Under the pieces are notes generated by a model. The model did not search any database and was not told the DNA's origin. It worked only from the letters and a program-made list of their open reading frames with translations. The position numbers and the translations under genes are program-made. DNA of 64,000 nt, taken from the NCBI RefSeq assembly GCF_029867415.1, contig NC_081185.1:42602766-42666765 (forward strand), given 5' to 3'. This document shows positions 10,669 through 21,352 of this stretch, piece by piece (within the stretch, counting starts at the first letter, position 1; every line of letters begins with the position of its first letter). The DNA is from Vicia villosa. Lineage: Eukaryota; Streptophyta; Magnoliopsida; Fabales; Fabaceae.

Positions 10669-12204
10669 ATGGAGTGGGTAAAAAGGCATACCAAGAAGTA
10701 CGGTTTCAAAGCTCCTAATGTAGAAAGACTGAAAGAGTTAGCATCTTTTGTACAAGATCCTTCCGATTTTAGGAAAAGCCATGGAAAGCTTTTGCCTATC
10801 TTGAACACTCATGTTGATGAAGGACTTCTCAAAACTCTGGTTCAGTTCTATGATCCCGTCTACCGGTGTTTCACCTTTCCAGACTATCAATTGGTACCAA
10901 CCTTGGAAGAATATGCCAATCTTTTGGGTATTCCTGTGTCTGACAAAATACCTTTCAATGGTTTGGAAGCCATTCCTAAGTCACCAGTCATTGCAGCAAG
11001 TATCCACTTGAAGAAATCTGAAATAGAAAGTAATTGGACTACCAAAGGAAACTTTCCGGGTTTGACTTCGCAGTTTCTAATAAAGAAAGCCTTTGATTTC
11101 ATTGACACTGGTAGCATGATAGCTTTTGAAGCTATACTAGCCTTGCTCATCTATGGGTTGGTTCTGTTTCCCAACGTCAACGACTTTGTTGATATCAACG
11201 CCATAAAGATCTTTCTGATTGGAAATCCCGTTCCGACTTTGCTTGGTGACATGTATTTCTCTGTCCATCATAGGAATCGCCAAGGCGGTGGAATCATTGT
11301 ATGTTGTGCACCTCTTTTGTACAAATGGATTGTTTCACACTTACCTATGTCTCCTACTTTCACGGAAAACCGAGAAGGCTTACGTTGGCCTCGAAGACTT
11401 ATGTCACTTACTAATAATGATATTCATTGGTATACCTTGGCTCGCTGTGGTACAGAAACCATTGATAGTTGTGGAGAGTTCGCCAACGTACCTCTCATTG
11501 GCACACAAGGAGGAATTAACTATAATCCGGTCCTAGCCCGACGACAACTCGGGTATGCAAATTCAGTTAAACCAATGGGTCTCGCAGTGGAATGCTACTT
11601 TTACCGAGAAGGGGAGGATCCTCAAAGGTTGAAGACAAGAATGGTGAGAGCTTGGTACGACGTCCGAAGAAAAGAAAAAGGTGGGGAAAGAAACTGCATT
11701 GCTACGAACGCCTACACCAGCTGGGTGAAGAAAAGAGCAAAGGAGTTTCAAATGCCTTATGATTATGAAAAACCCATGTTCCCTGTGGTGTCTCAACTAC
11801 CCAACATTCCCATTGACACTACGGAAGAATACCAAGAGATTTTAGCCAAGATGAGGTCAGAAAAAGACGCTTGGGAAGAAAAGTTTCGTAAAACTGATGA
11901 GGAAAATAGAAAGTTGAAGAAAAGAGTGAAAGATCACGAAGAAACTCTCTATTATCAAGATGGTTGGCTCATGAGTAAAGATGAGAAGATCCGTCAGAAA
12001 GATGCTGCAATCAGAAGATACATCAAAGAAAGCAAGAAGAATCTTGAAGCCTCAACAAGCAACGCTCCGATGCCTGACAATTGGAAGAATGTTGTTGACA
12101 AACTGAGGGCTGAAAAGGCCGAATTGAAAGCTTACTATGGGAAAGAAATCCTGAAGCTCAAGCTGCACAATGCATTTGGTTCTTCGTCTGATGAAGATGC
12201 TTAG
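10669..12204 (+). CDS. Ogre ORF1 protein of element A (DUF7745/PMD-like)
   Basis: This 511-residue protein is the extra ORF placed before gag in Ogre elements. Its role is not established; related sequences in legumes are annotated as DUF7745 and resemble the plant mobile domain. Visible blocks are LVQFYDPVYRCFTFPDYQL.PTLEEY near residues 60-85, FEAILALLIYGLVLFPN near 150-165, NPVPTLLGD near 185, a GGINYNPVLARRQ block near 282-295 and W..VR.AWYDVRR-like text near 325-335. Residues about 385-475 are charged and coiled-coil-like. The frame is intact with no stops. The ATG is chosen because similarity with the C homologue begins just after it. The C ORF1 (54851-56359) and the broken G copy are clear homologues. 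The next gene, gag, starts 330 bases downstream in the same direction. Confidence 0.85.
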   Translation: MEWVKRHTKKYGFKAPNVERLKELASFVQDPSDFRKSHGKLLPILNTHVDEGLLKTLVQFYDPVYRCFTFPDYQLVPTLEEYANLLGIPVSDKIPFNGLEAIPKSPVIAASIHLKKSEIESNWTTKGNFPGLTSQFLIKKAFDFIDTGSMIAFEAILALLIYGLVLFPNVNDFVDINAIKIFLIGNPVPTLLGDMYFSVHHRNRQGGGIIVCCAPLLYKWIVSHLPMSPTFTENREGLRWPRRLMSLTNNDIHWYTLARCGTETIDSCGEFANVPLIGTQGGINYNPVLARRQLGYANSVKPMGLAVECYFYREGEDPQRLKTRMVRAWYDVRRKEKGGERNCIATNAYTSWVKKRAKEFQMPYDYEKPMFPVVSQLPNIPIDTTEEYQEILAKMRSEKDAWEEKFRKTDEENRKLKKRVKDHEETLYYQDGWLMSKDEKIRQKDAAIRRYIKESKKNLEASTSNAPMPDNWKNVVDKLRAEKAELKAYYGKEILKLKLHNAFGSSSDEDA

Positions 12205-12534
12205 GATTTGTTTAGTTTTTTTTTTTTTTATCATTTGCTTTTGTAAGGAGCTACGCTCCAATGTTGTAACATTTCCCATTATTAAAATAAAAAAAATGAA
12301 TGAATAAAAGATTTGTTTGTGTTCAAATGTTTGCAAGAAAATAATCTCTAAAATAATTGGAAAAATCATAAATTTCTTTTTGCATACATCATTCTGCATA
12401 TCGAGTCTGTTGTATAGAGTCTTATCTTTTGGATCTTTCTCCATTAGATCGTCAAGCTGTCGCGTCTCAAAGTTTCTCGACCGCGTTCGCAATCAGATCA
12501 CAGATACGACACTCGTTCAAGCAGAAGAAGAGTA
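12205..12534 (+). other. ORF1-gag spacer of element A
   Basis: This is a 330-base AT-rich spacer. GCATACATCATTCTGCAT (12381-12398) matches the C spacer near 54675. In the gag frame, SDHRYDTRSSRRRVME directly upstream of the chosen ATG matches SHRYNTRANCKKKME in C, so protein-level similarity begins about 11-15 codons before the ATG. In A the frame is closed by stop codons further upstream. The gag start is therefore uncertain. Confidence 0.5.
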
Positions 12535-15500
12535 ATGGAACACTCTGAACAAGAGAATATTGAGCTCCGTGGTACGGTGACCACCCTTCAGGAAAAATTG
12601 GAAAGTCTCACTACTCTGGTTGACTCTTTAATGGCCGCACAGAATCAGCCGCCACCACCCAACAGTCAAGCAACGGTAACATCTGAAGTCACTACTCCAG
12701 TTTCTACAGTTGCATTCGGTATTCCATCTTTCTCTATGCCAGAAGGTTGGGGCCCGCCTTTCAGTTTTGGTACAGGTTTCCGCCATAATTTCTCTGGGGT
12801 TCAAACAGCTACAACTGAAGCACCTGCTGCACAAGGTTCAGCATTTATTCCACATTCAGGGGTAACTTTTTCCCAAATCACTATGGCACTTTCTCAACCC
12901 ACTATGACAGTTCCGACCCCTACGGTTCACACTGTTCCTTATGATGGCAATGAGATTTATCATGATCAAGGTGATAGCACAAATCAGCGTAACCTTGTGG
13001 AAGATCTCCAAGAACAGTTCAACAAGATTCAACTGGAAGTCAAAGCTATTCGTGGCAAAGATTTGTTTGGAAAGAATGCCCAGGAGCTATGTTTGGTTCC
13101 CAGTGTACAAATACCTGCTAAATTCAAGGTCCCTGACTTTGAGAAGTACAAAGGAAGTTCTTGTCCACAAAGCCATCTTGTGATGTATGCTAGAAAAATG
13201 TCTACTTATGCAGATAACCATCAGTTGCTCATCCATTACTTTCAAGACAGTTTGACTGGTGCCGCACTGAAGTGGTACACAGGCTTGGATAGCACTAATA
13301 TTCGAACATTCAATGACCTAGGTGAGGCCTTTGTCCGACAATACAAGTATAACTCGGATATGGCTCCGGACAGAGATCAGCTTCGATCCATGGCTCAGAA
13401 AGACCATGAAGCTTTCAAAGAGTATGCCCAACGATGGAGAGAAACTGCTGCTCAGATTAATCCACCATTAAAAGAGAAAGAGATGACAAAGATCTTCTTG
13501 AATACTCTCAGTCCGTTTTATTATGAACGCATGATTGCTAGTGCTCCAAGTGATTTCACCGAAATGGTAAACATGGGGATGCGTCTAGAAGAAGGAGTCC
13601 GAACCGGACGTCTGATTAAAGAAGGTGGATCTTCGAGTGGAACCAAAAAGTTCGGAAGTGGTTTCCCAAAGAAGAAGGAACAAAGTGTTGACATGGTATC
13701 CCAAGGGAGGCCAAGAGGAAATGTCAGTCGTCAACAACAGGTTTCAGCTATTGCGCCAGTCGTTAATACAGCGCCGAATCCGGGATTTACCCCGCAGTTT
13801 CAGCAACAACAGCCTCGACCACAGGCTCAGCAGCTTAACAATAATCAGAATCGTGTGCAAAGAGCTCCACAGTTTGATCCGATTCCAATGACCTACACAG
13901 AATTGTACCCTGCGTTGGTTGAAAGAGGTCTTGTTCAAACTAAAGCACCACCACCAGTACCTGAGAAACTCCCATGGTGGTACAAAGCTGAGGTCTCATG
14001 CCCTTATCATCAAGGAGCACCTGGCCATGATCTTGAGCATTGCATAGCTTTGAAATATGAAGTTCAGAGGTTGGTTAGGTCTAATCTCCTCTCTTTCAGA
14101 AATTTGAATCCAAATGTGCAAGCAAATCCACTGCCCAATCATGGAGGGCATGTTGTAAACATGGTGTACGGATGTCCTGGTCCATACCGGGTCTATAATA
14201 TCAATTACTCAAGAGCCGATTTGGTACAAATGCATGCCACTCTCTGTCGAGGGCAGAATTTTCGCCAGCATCAATACGGTTCCTGTAGCATATGTTGTGT
14301 AGATCCTCACGGATGTTCGATTGTGAGAAGAGATCTCCAAGTGCTGTTAGATAATGGTACTCTTCAGATCTACAGAAATAGGGATGAAAATGAAGTTAAC
14401 ATGATAGGATGTTATCCGCATGAGCTTTTAGTCTCAGATATCAACTCGGAAATGCCTACAGTTAACGTCATCGTTCCTCATTTCAACATGCCTGAGCGCA
14501 TGGAAGTTACCTACAACAAGCCAAGGGTTCCTGTTGCTCCCTTGATCATTTGTCTACCTGGACCTGTTCCTTATGACTCTGACAAGGCAGTTCCATACAA
14601 CTACAATGCAACAATGATAAAGGATGGACAAGAAGTTCCTTTACCAACTCTTTCATCTGTCGTGAACATCGCCGATGTAAGTCGAGTAACAAGAAGTGGA
14701 CGTGTGTATACTCCACTACCTTCAAAGCAGCCTGTTGCTCCTACAACCGGACAAAATCCTGTCAATACACCAGTGGGGAATCCTGAGGAAACTCCTGTCA
14801 GTAATACAAACGCTGATGTTGGTCAATCCAGTGGAACCAATGTCAATCCTGACTTTGATGAAATTTTGAAGCTTATCAAAAGAAGTGAATACAAGATTGT
14901 GGATCAGCTTATGCAGACTCCTTCAAAAATCTCAATACTTTCATTGCTGTTGAATTCAGAAGCCCACAGGGAAGCCCTGATGAGAGTTTTGGATCAAGCT
15001 TTTGTGGATCATGATGTGACTGTTGATCACTTTGATGGGATAATAGCCAACATAACAGCTTGCAACAATTTAAGCTTCTGTGATGAAGAACTCCCCGAGG
15101 AGGGTAAAAATCACAATCTTGCTTTGCACATTTCTATGAATTGTCAGTCAGACTCTTTGTCTAATGTGTTGGTAGACACCGGATCTTCCTTGAATGTGAT
15201 GCCAAAGACGACTCTTGCTCGCTTGTCTTACCAAGGAATGCCTATGAAATTCAGTGGTGTAGTAGTCAAAGCATTTGATGGATCGCGAAAATCTGTTATC
15301 GGCGAAGTCAACCTTCCCATGACAATTGGTCCACATACATTTCAAATCACCTTCCAGGTCATGGACATTCAAGCTGCTTATAGCTGTCTGTTAGGACGAC
15401 CATGGATCCACGAAGCAGGGGCAGTAACTTCTACGCTCCATCAAAAGTTAAAATTTGTAACAAATGGAAAATTGGTAACAATAAGTGGAGAACAAGCCTT

Positions 15501-16563
15501 GATGGTGAGCCATTTATCCAATTTCTCTTTCATCAGTGCTGATGATGTGGAAGGAACTCAGTTCCAAGGTCTCTCTTTAGAAGACGAATCTTCCAAGAAG
15601 AAAGCATCAATCTCTTCTTACAAAGAGGCAGTAAAAGTAGTGAAAGATGGAACTACCACTGGCTGGGGGCAAGTTGTGATCCCGACCAAGAATGAAACTA
15701 GAGCAGGACTCGGATGTTCACCAACGTTCTCAAACTGCACCAAGAAGGATGAAACCCTTCGTCCGATCAAAGAAACGTTCCATAGTGGAGGGTTCCTTAA
15801 CCCAATTCCTCAAGAGGTTAATGTCCTTATCAAAGAATGCACCGAAGAAGGTCTCTCCGATACTGAAGAAGAATGGAAATGTTATCTCAATGACTCGGGA
15901 TACATATCTCAGGAAGAACCATATCCTCCTTCGGAGAAACCCAAAGGCAAAGAAACTGAGCCTGTTCCTGCAGAAATCTGGGACACCTTGGGACAACCAA
16001 GTGGAAAATTTGATTATATGGTGAAATATACTGCACCTGAAAGTTACAAGATTGCGATTGAGGATATCCAACCAACTGGATGGGGAGATTCCTTTGAATA
16101 TAATAGTCAACCAGAAGAGGCTTACCAATACTGTCAATTTTCTCAGCAGCCTGAAATTACCGAAGATTTCAATTTCAACGCATCTACCAAGATTAACAAT
16201 CCTGAAGATGGTTATTATCACATAAATGCCATTTTTGAAGATGAAGGGGAAGATGGTCCCGCAACTGACTCAGAAAGTGTCGCTGACAATGAGTCTCTTC
16301 ATCCCGAAGACTGGGAAATACATCCTGAAAATTCTGAAGATTGTGACTCATCGTATGCTCTTCAAGAAGTAGAAGAAGACCGTTTCAACTCTACAAAGAA
16401 CAAAAGTGACAAACCAGGACCTTCAAATCCTGCTCGACCTGCGGTCAATGTCAATACTGAAGATAATTCTGGGGAGAATTTTCCTGAATACATAATACAC
16501 AGAGGAGTTCGTTGCTACTGGAAAGCTGTTGACGTTCCGAATGTTGTTCGCCGCTCAAAGTAA
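12535..16563 (+). CDS. Gag-protease polyprotein of element A
   Basis: This 1342-residue open frame starts with a coiled-coil (residues 1-40, EQENIELRGTVTTLQEKLE), then a P/Q/T-rich linker and the retrotransposon gag (capsid) domain at about 186-365 (PDFEKYKGSSCPQSHL .. FVRQYKYN .. MAPDRDQL). A C-x2-H-x5-H-x4-C cluster at about 489-503 (CPYHQGAPGHDLEHC) takes the place of the usual CCHC knuckle. The aspartic protease follows: D881-T882-G883 in VLVDTGSSLNVMP, with the distal LLGRPW at about 952, and a glycine-rich GLGCSP stretch near 1056. The last 250 residues are acidic linker. The stop TAA overlaps the proposed intron donor at 16560, and splicing would fuse this frame to pol. Gag packages RNA into cytoplasmic particles; the protease matures the polyprotein. 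Confidence 0.92.
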   Translation: MEHSEQENIELRGTVTTLQEKLESLTTLVDSLMAAQNQPPPPNSQATVTSEVTTPVSTVAFGIPSFSMPEGWGPPFSFGTGFRHNFSGVQTATTEAPAAQGSAFIPHSGVTFSQITMALSQPTMTVPTPTVHTVPYDGNEIYHDQGDSTNQRNLVEDLQEQFNKIQLEVKAIRGKDLFGKNAQELCLVPSVQIPAKFKVPDFEKYKGSSCPQSHLVMYARKMSTYADNHQLLIHYFQDSLTGAALKWYTGLDSTNIRTFNDLGEAFVRQYKYNSDMAPDRDQLRSMAQKDHEAFKEYAQRWRETAAQINPPLKEKEMTKIFLNTLSPFYYERMIASAPSDFTEMVNMGMRLEEGVRTGRLIKEGGSSSGTKKFGSGFPKKKEQSVDMVSQGRPRGNVSRQQQVSAIAPVVNTAPNPGFTPQFQQQQPRPQAQQLNNNQNRVQRAPQFDPIPMTYTELYPALVERGLVQTKAPPPVPEKLPWWYKAEVSCPYHQGAPGHDLEHCIALKYEVQRLVRSNLLSFRNLNPNVQANPLPNHGGHVVNMVYGCPGPYRVYNINYSRADLVQMHATLCRGQNFRQHQYGSCSICCVDPHGCSIVRRDLQVLLDNGTLQIYRNRDENEVNMIGCYPHELLVSDINSEMPTVNVIVPHFNMPERMEVTYNKPRVPVAPLIICLPGPVPYDSDKAVPYNYNATMIKDGQEVPLPTLSSVVNIADVSRVTRSGRVYTPLPSKQPVAPTTGQNPVNTPVGNPEETPVSNTNADVGQSSGTNVNPDFDEILKLIKRSEYKIVDQLMQTPSKISILSLLLNSEAHREALMRVLDQAFVDHDVTVDHFDGIIANITACNNLSFCDEELPEEGKNHNLALHISMNCQSDSLSNVLVDTGSSLNVMPKTTLARLSYQGMPMKFSGVVVKAFDGSRKSVIGEVNLPMTIGPHTFQITFQVMDIQAAYSCLLGRPWIHEAGAVTSTLHQKLKFVTNGKLVTISGEQALMVSHLSNFSFISADDVEGTQFQGLSLEDESSKKKASISSYKEAVKVVKDGTTTGWGQVVIPTKNETRAGLGCSPTFSNCTKKDETLRPIKETFHSGGFLNPIPQEVNVLIKECTEEGLSDTEEEWKCYLNDSGYISQEEPYPPSEKPKGKETEPVPAEIWDTLGQPSGKFDYMVKYTAPESYKIAIEDIQPTGWGDSFEYNSQPEEAYQYCQFSQQPEITEDFNFNASTKINNPEDGYYHINAIFEDEGEDGPATDSESVADNESLHPEDWEIHPENSEDCDSSYALQEVEEDRFNSTKNKSDKPGPSNPARPAVNVNTEDNSGENFPEYIIHRGVRCYWKAVDVPNVVRRSK

Positions 16564-16915
16564 TCACCTCGCTGTTATTTTGACCTCTTGCCTTGCCCAA
16601 AGCAGAGAGATGTTTTATAGGGCTTTGCTTTTAAATATTCCGCCCAAATAACTTTGTGTATAGGGCTTTGTTTTTAAAAGTTTCCCTCTTTGTCCTGCCC
16701 AAGACAAATGAGTTTGTGTTTAGGGCTTTGTTTCAAAAATGAATCATAAATAAAGTGTCATTTTGAATTCCCTACATTATGTGTTTTATTTTTTTGTTTT
16801 TTTCTGGAAATGGTAATCCTAAAAAACCAAAATAAAAAAAAAACTTTTCAAAAAAAATCTGCATACACTCTTGCATTCATAAATTTTCTGAAATAAATAT
16901 AAATCACATGTGCAG
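16560..16915 (+). other. Proposed intron between pro and RT in element A
   Basis: The donor GTAATC starts at 16560 inside the last sense codon of gag-pro, before its TAA. An acceptor TGTGCAG ends at 16915 after an AT/T-rich tract. Removing these 356 bases joins the frames exactly (..RS-K-FTIDKP..) and skips the stop. The same layout, donor TCAAA^GTAAT and acceptor TTGTGCAG, is present in C over 265 bases. Ogre elements are known to carry a spliced intron at this place. The splice sites here are read from sequence only. Confidence 0.75.
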
Positions 16916-17584
16916 ATTTACTATTGATAAACCCATTGAATGCAATAACCCTATGCCCTCTCCCAACTTTGAGTTTCCTGTGTTCGAAGCCGAAGAAGAG
17001 GAAGAAGAGGAGATCCCGGACGAGATCTCTCGATTACTTAAGCACGAGAAAAGAGCCATTCTGCCTCACAAAGAGCCTTTAGAAAAGATCAACTTGGGTT
17101 CTGAAGAAGACAAAAAAGAAGTGACCATTGGATCGCTGCTTGATGCTGATATCAAGAGTAAGTTGACAGACCTTCTCAAAAAATATGTTGACGTGTTTGC
17201 CTGGTCCTACCAAGACATGCCTGGGTTGGATACCAATATTGTTCAGCATTACTTGCCATTGAAGCCAGAATGTCCGCCAGTTAAGCAGAAATTGCGAAGG
17301 ACTCACCCTGATATGGCTAACAAGATCAAAGTGGAAGTTCAAAACAGCTCGACGCAGGTTTTCTAGTCACCTCAGAGTATCCTCAATGGTTGGCCAACAT
17401 AGTGCCAGTTCCGAAGAAAGATGGAAAAGTCAGAATGTGTGTTGACTACCGTGACTTGAACAAAGCCAGTCCCAAAGATGACTTTCCATTACCACATATT
17501 GACATGCTGGTCGATAACACCGCTAAGTTCAACGTCTTTTCTTTCATGGACGGGTTCTCCGGTTATAATCAGATTAAGATGGCT
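16916..17584 (+). pseudogene. Pol of element A, 5' part (RT N-terminal half), frameshifted
   Basis: This segment encodes the start of pol: an acidic linker (FEAEEEEEEEIPDEISRLL), VDVFAWSYQDMPGLD, and the RT start with VPVPKKDGKVRMCVDYRDLN and FSFMDGFSGYNQI. An A-run at 17341-17344 is one base shorter than the reading frame needs, compared with C. The frame that opens at 16908 therefore stops at 17366, while the RT frame continues from about 17346. The coding sequence then halts at 17584, where element B is inserted after codons for KMA. The TSD tggct is shared by both edges. Confidence 0.85.
17580..17584. other. Target-site duplication of element B (left copy)
   Basis: TGGCT before the first B base is repeated at 29839-29843 after the last. 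The site lies inside the A reverse transcriptase. Confidence 0.95.
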
Positions 17585-19401
17585 TGTAATACGGTGAACT
17601 GACTTTTTATAATTGAAATGTCGCGGTAAGCAAGAGTCGCCACCGACTTTTATTTTATCCAATTTTAGGAAAGGCTAAAAGAACAGGAAAAGACCTTTTG
17701 AAAAGATTTTGAGTTCGGGGGGTAAGTTATACAAAGGGAAGGTGTAAGGCACCCTTTGCATCCATGGTTATCCATGGGCTCTTAATTGCTAGCTCACTTT
17801 GTTTGATTTGTTTGAAAGAGTGTCGTGTGTGAATAGTAAAAATTTCGTTAAGGACTTTAGCTTGTAAATAAGCGTAGCCTTGTTTTGAAATTGTTTTGAA
17901 ATAAGAGGTGTGAAAAGTATTTGACTTTTGAATTGATTATGAGCAAGCAATTAATAGCTACCTACCCTAAGTTTGAAAGTTTTGTTCTTTTAGTCTTTCA
18001 GGTGAAAGGATCTATCCATGCCATAAGAGGTAGGAAGTCTTTCAATTGGATGTTTAAGGGTCATCGAGTTATCATTCGCCATAAGACTGTCCCATGCCAT
18101 AAAGAGGGCAGGTAGTCTAAGGGAAGGATATAATAGTCATTTTAACCTTTAGGCAACAGGCGAGGATACCTTAGCAATGGGGACAAATCATCATTTACCG
18201 AGGCAACATCGAGGGACAAAATTTATGATGAATGAACTAAGGGCAACATTTGTTTTGCTTTAGGTATCCTCGGAATCGAGGGACTTTGACTATTTAAAGG
18301 CAGCAATATTAAGGCAACAAGGCAACCAAAGGGATTACCCTAAAGGTGTGTGGGTGCAACAATCATGTGGTTCAATTCAGTTATTTATCTTATATTGTTA
18401 GTGATCTAACGTTTGATTGATGATCTTGCACTCCCTAATTTACTAACCACAGCAAAAAAGTAAAGCAGTTTAAATGTCCTACGCTATTACAATAAACACC
18501 TGCAGGGATGGGGGAATTAAAACAGAAAATAAAGAAAGATGAATAATTAATTTATCTCGAGCCTTGACTTCCTCGAACCTTTGACTCACCCTGAAAATTG
18601 CAATGAAAATAATAGGGCTAAGTGTATGTAGAATTCATTGACATTGAAACAAACCCTATTTTATAATATTTTATAAGGCAAAATAAAATAAAAATATTAT
18701 TGAAACAAAGTTAGAAAACTTAGCTTTTTGATCGGGTGAGGCGCGTGGCTGAAGAATCTTTGCCAACCCTGAAAAATAAAGAAAAGAAAGGGAAAGAATT
18801 GGGCGCGAAAATAAAAAGGAGAATAAAAGGCGCGAATCGAATATAGTAAAAAAAACATTGTTAAAACCTTATGGCTAAAAAAATCTAGACGAAACCCAAA
18901 GATTAAAACCTAAGGGTAAAAATATTTTATAGTTAATAGACATCTCTTGCATTGTTGATATTAGCCTATAGTTAACATTACATAAGGGTTTCCCTTAGTT
19001 ATCTAAGGTTTGTGAAATTTAAAGGCTAAACCTAAAACTATTCATTGAATAATTTAACCTTATTAATTAAGAATTATTTTAATAAATATAATATAAAATC
19101 TGAATTAGAATTATATATAAAAAAACTAAATTAAATTGTAAAGAAAACCTAACTTAAATTAAAAGGAAAAGAAAAATAGATTATAAGATAAAAACAAAAG
19201 AACTAAAAGGAATAAAAAAACCTGGGTGTTGATCCTGTGTGGTATGGTTCCCGCAGGTGCATGGTGGACAGCGCCTTCAGGTGCCCTTGGATCTGGCCTT
19301 GGTGAGATCGCATGGTTGCACGCTGAGGATGCATGGTAGGCGCATATGGATGTGTTGCGTTGGATCTGAAAATAAATTCTTGTAAAAATAACAAGCCCTG
19401 G

Positions 19402-19450
19402 GGAGTGTCGAACCCAGGCTCCATCAGTCACCAACTAATAACCCTTGCCA
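19402..19450 (-). other. tRNA-like module in the B LTR (copy at 28086-28134)
   Basis: On the minus strand, TGGCAAGGGTTATTAGTTGG is followed by GGTTCGACACTCC, which fits a B box. The A box is degenerate and its spacing short. The block aligns by eye with the clearer module in the E LTR (shared GGCAAGGGT and GTTCGA). Orientation is sense. Confidence 0.4.
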
Positions 19451-20290
19451 TTCATGCTCCATAATTAATCTGTTAATGAAGCATAAAACATTAAATAAAT
19501 AATAAAACGAATAGAAACAATCAAAGTCAACAAAGAAATCAGAAGTGGGGCCCTTATGGAGGCGCGCTCAGCCAATGAGGACAGGGAAGCGTGCGTTGAA
19601 TCTTTGACCATCCAATTGGAGGAAGAGAGAGGAACGGTCATTTGGGCCAGCGAATAGGAACAAGACACGCGCCCCGCCTTCTTCCTTCCACCATGCATTA
19701 AACAACGCTGCAGAATAGCTATCAACACGGCTTCAAATTTGCTACGGATTCTGCAAATATTTCGTAGCTAATGACCTGTATTTTATCAACTACGGGAAAC
19801 GCATCAAATGTTAAAAAACAAGAACCCAGATTAAGAAAACAGGGGGCTGCGAGTCTTATAGTGCGGTTATTTTGGTCTAAAAAGAGTCGTGGCCATGTGA
19901 ACGATGATCAATCTCTCTTGTGCCCTAACAATGGTGATTGTTATTCCGGCCGCCATAAGCTGCACTTAAATAGTCAAATCGCCTCTAAAGCATTATATGA
20001 ACACGTTAGTGAAGTTAGACTTAATGGAAATAGGCTGTAAATCGCAAAACGATAATGGACACGTTTTGAAAAGAATGAATATGCATATGGTTATATGATG
20101 AGCATGGGGACCGTATAAGACATTCTTCTCACCTTTCCTTACCTTCAGAACAAGAATGGATGATCGAAAGTCCCTGAACCGGCCTTCCAATTAGGATTCG
20201 AAATTTCGAGTTTCAAGTGTATTTTTTGAACTTGGAAACCCTAGTCTTCACCTTGTTTTTTTTCGTTCCTCTGCTCTTATTAGGTTTAGC

Positions 20291-20299
20291 TATATATAG
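20291..20299 (-). promoter_or_regulatory. TATA box of element B LTR (copy at 28975-28983)
   Basis: TCTATATATAGC on the minus strand is a TATA-like element in mid-LTR. It is followed by AAACCTAATAAGAGC, where transcription could begin. Confidence 0.6.
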
Positions 20300-21155
20300 A
20301 AGACCTTTTAGGGTTAATCTTGGGCTTGGTCCTTGAGTTTTTTAATCACTTGGAATTTTGGAAAAATATGCATGAAATATTTCTATATTTGGATTTTTTT
20401 TTTGATCCAATCTTGCATCAATCATCCTTGCACGAATTTTGAATTAATATTTGATTATTTGATGATTGGAAAATAAATCCCTTGATTTAAATATATTTAC
20501 CTCATGTATTATTTATTTTATTTAACATTTAAATGAAATAAAAATTCACATAAATGCAAATAAAATTCATAAAGATAAGATAATATATATATATAGGCCT
20601 TGAATCAACCCATGGATAAGTTTAGAGTCAAATATTTGGGCCCATGTAGTTAAAACTCAAAATTCTCCTTTTTGCCTTTCGTACATTCTCCCAAAATCGC
20701 CCAACTTGCGCAACTCATAACTCCTTCATTTTTTATTGTATGGAAGCGTTCTTGAGATTTTTAGAAAGCTTAGAGTGTCCTCTAAATGATGCTTTTGGTC
20801 TCGTATCAAAATGATTTTCCATGCTCCTTGTGTGTCCTTTTGAAAAAAAATGACTTTTTGTTGACTTTTGAAAAGGACCTATAATGTTTTGGTCCATATC
20901 TCTCAAATGAAGCATTTTCAGACTTGGCATGTGAGACACAATTTTGTATAGAATCAAATTTCCTTTAAAATGAGCTTTGGATGGAAAAATTTTGATGTTC
21001 CATGTGAAAGTTATGGCTGGTCAAAGTTCAGTTGACTTTTCCTATACAAAACCCTAATTTAGAAACTTTTGTGTGGGAGACTGTGTTTTGGAGCTTTGTC
21101 TTTTGATTTGGTTTTGTGTATGAAAAATAGCATGGGCAAATTTTGGGGTATGACA

Positions 21156-21180
21156 GCTGCCCCTGTTCAATTATCTTAAA
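21156..21180 (-). other. Polypurine tract of element B
   Basis: Minus-strand AACAGGGGCAGC directly precedes the 3' LTR start. The AGGGGC core is shared with A (AGGGGCATC) and C (AGGGGCATC). Confidence 0.7.
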
Positions 21181-21352
21181 CCTGAAGATGTAGAGTGGTT
21201 TGCGCGCCAGTCGGTATCTGAAGGTGGAAGATGATTGAACATAAGAATACCAAGAAATTTGCCCTATTTGAAGTAGGGACTTTTGTCGGAGATGGGCTTG
21301 TGGATGCCATCTGGTAGTTGAATTTTGAGAAGATGTTGTTTGCGCGTTGACC

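Larger units (their letters stand above)
17585..21155 (-). repeat. 3' LTR of element B
   Basis: Read on the minus strand, this LTR begins TGTCATACCCCAAAATTTGCCC and ends CGTATTACA. It is 3571 bp, matched by 26269-29838 (3570 bp). The one-base difference is in a poly-A run near 20845. It contains a TATA box at 20291-20299 and a tRNA-like module at about 19402-19450. Confidence 0.95.

Noticed and set aside
10887..16221. Minus-strand open frames inside ORF1 and gag-pro of A
   Set aside because: They are shadows of long, well-supported plus-strand genes.
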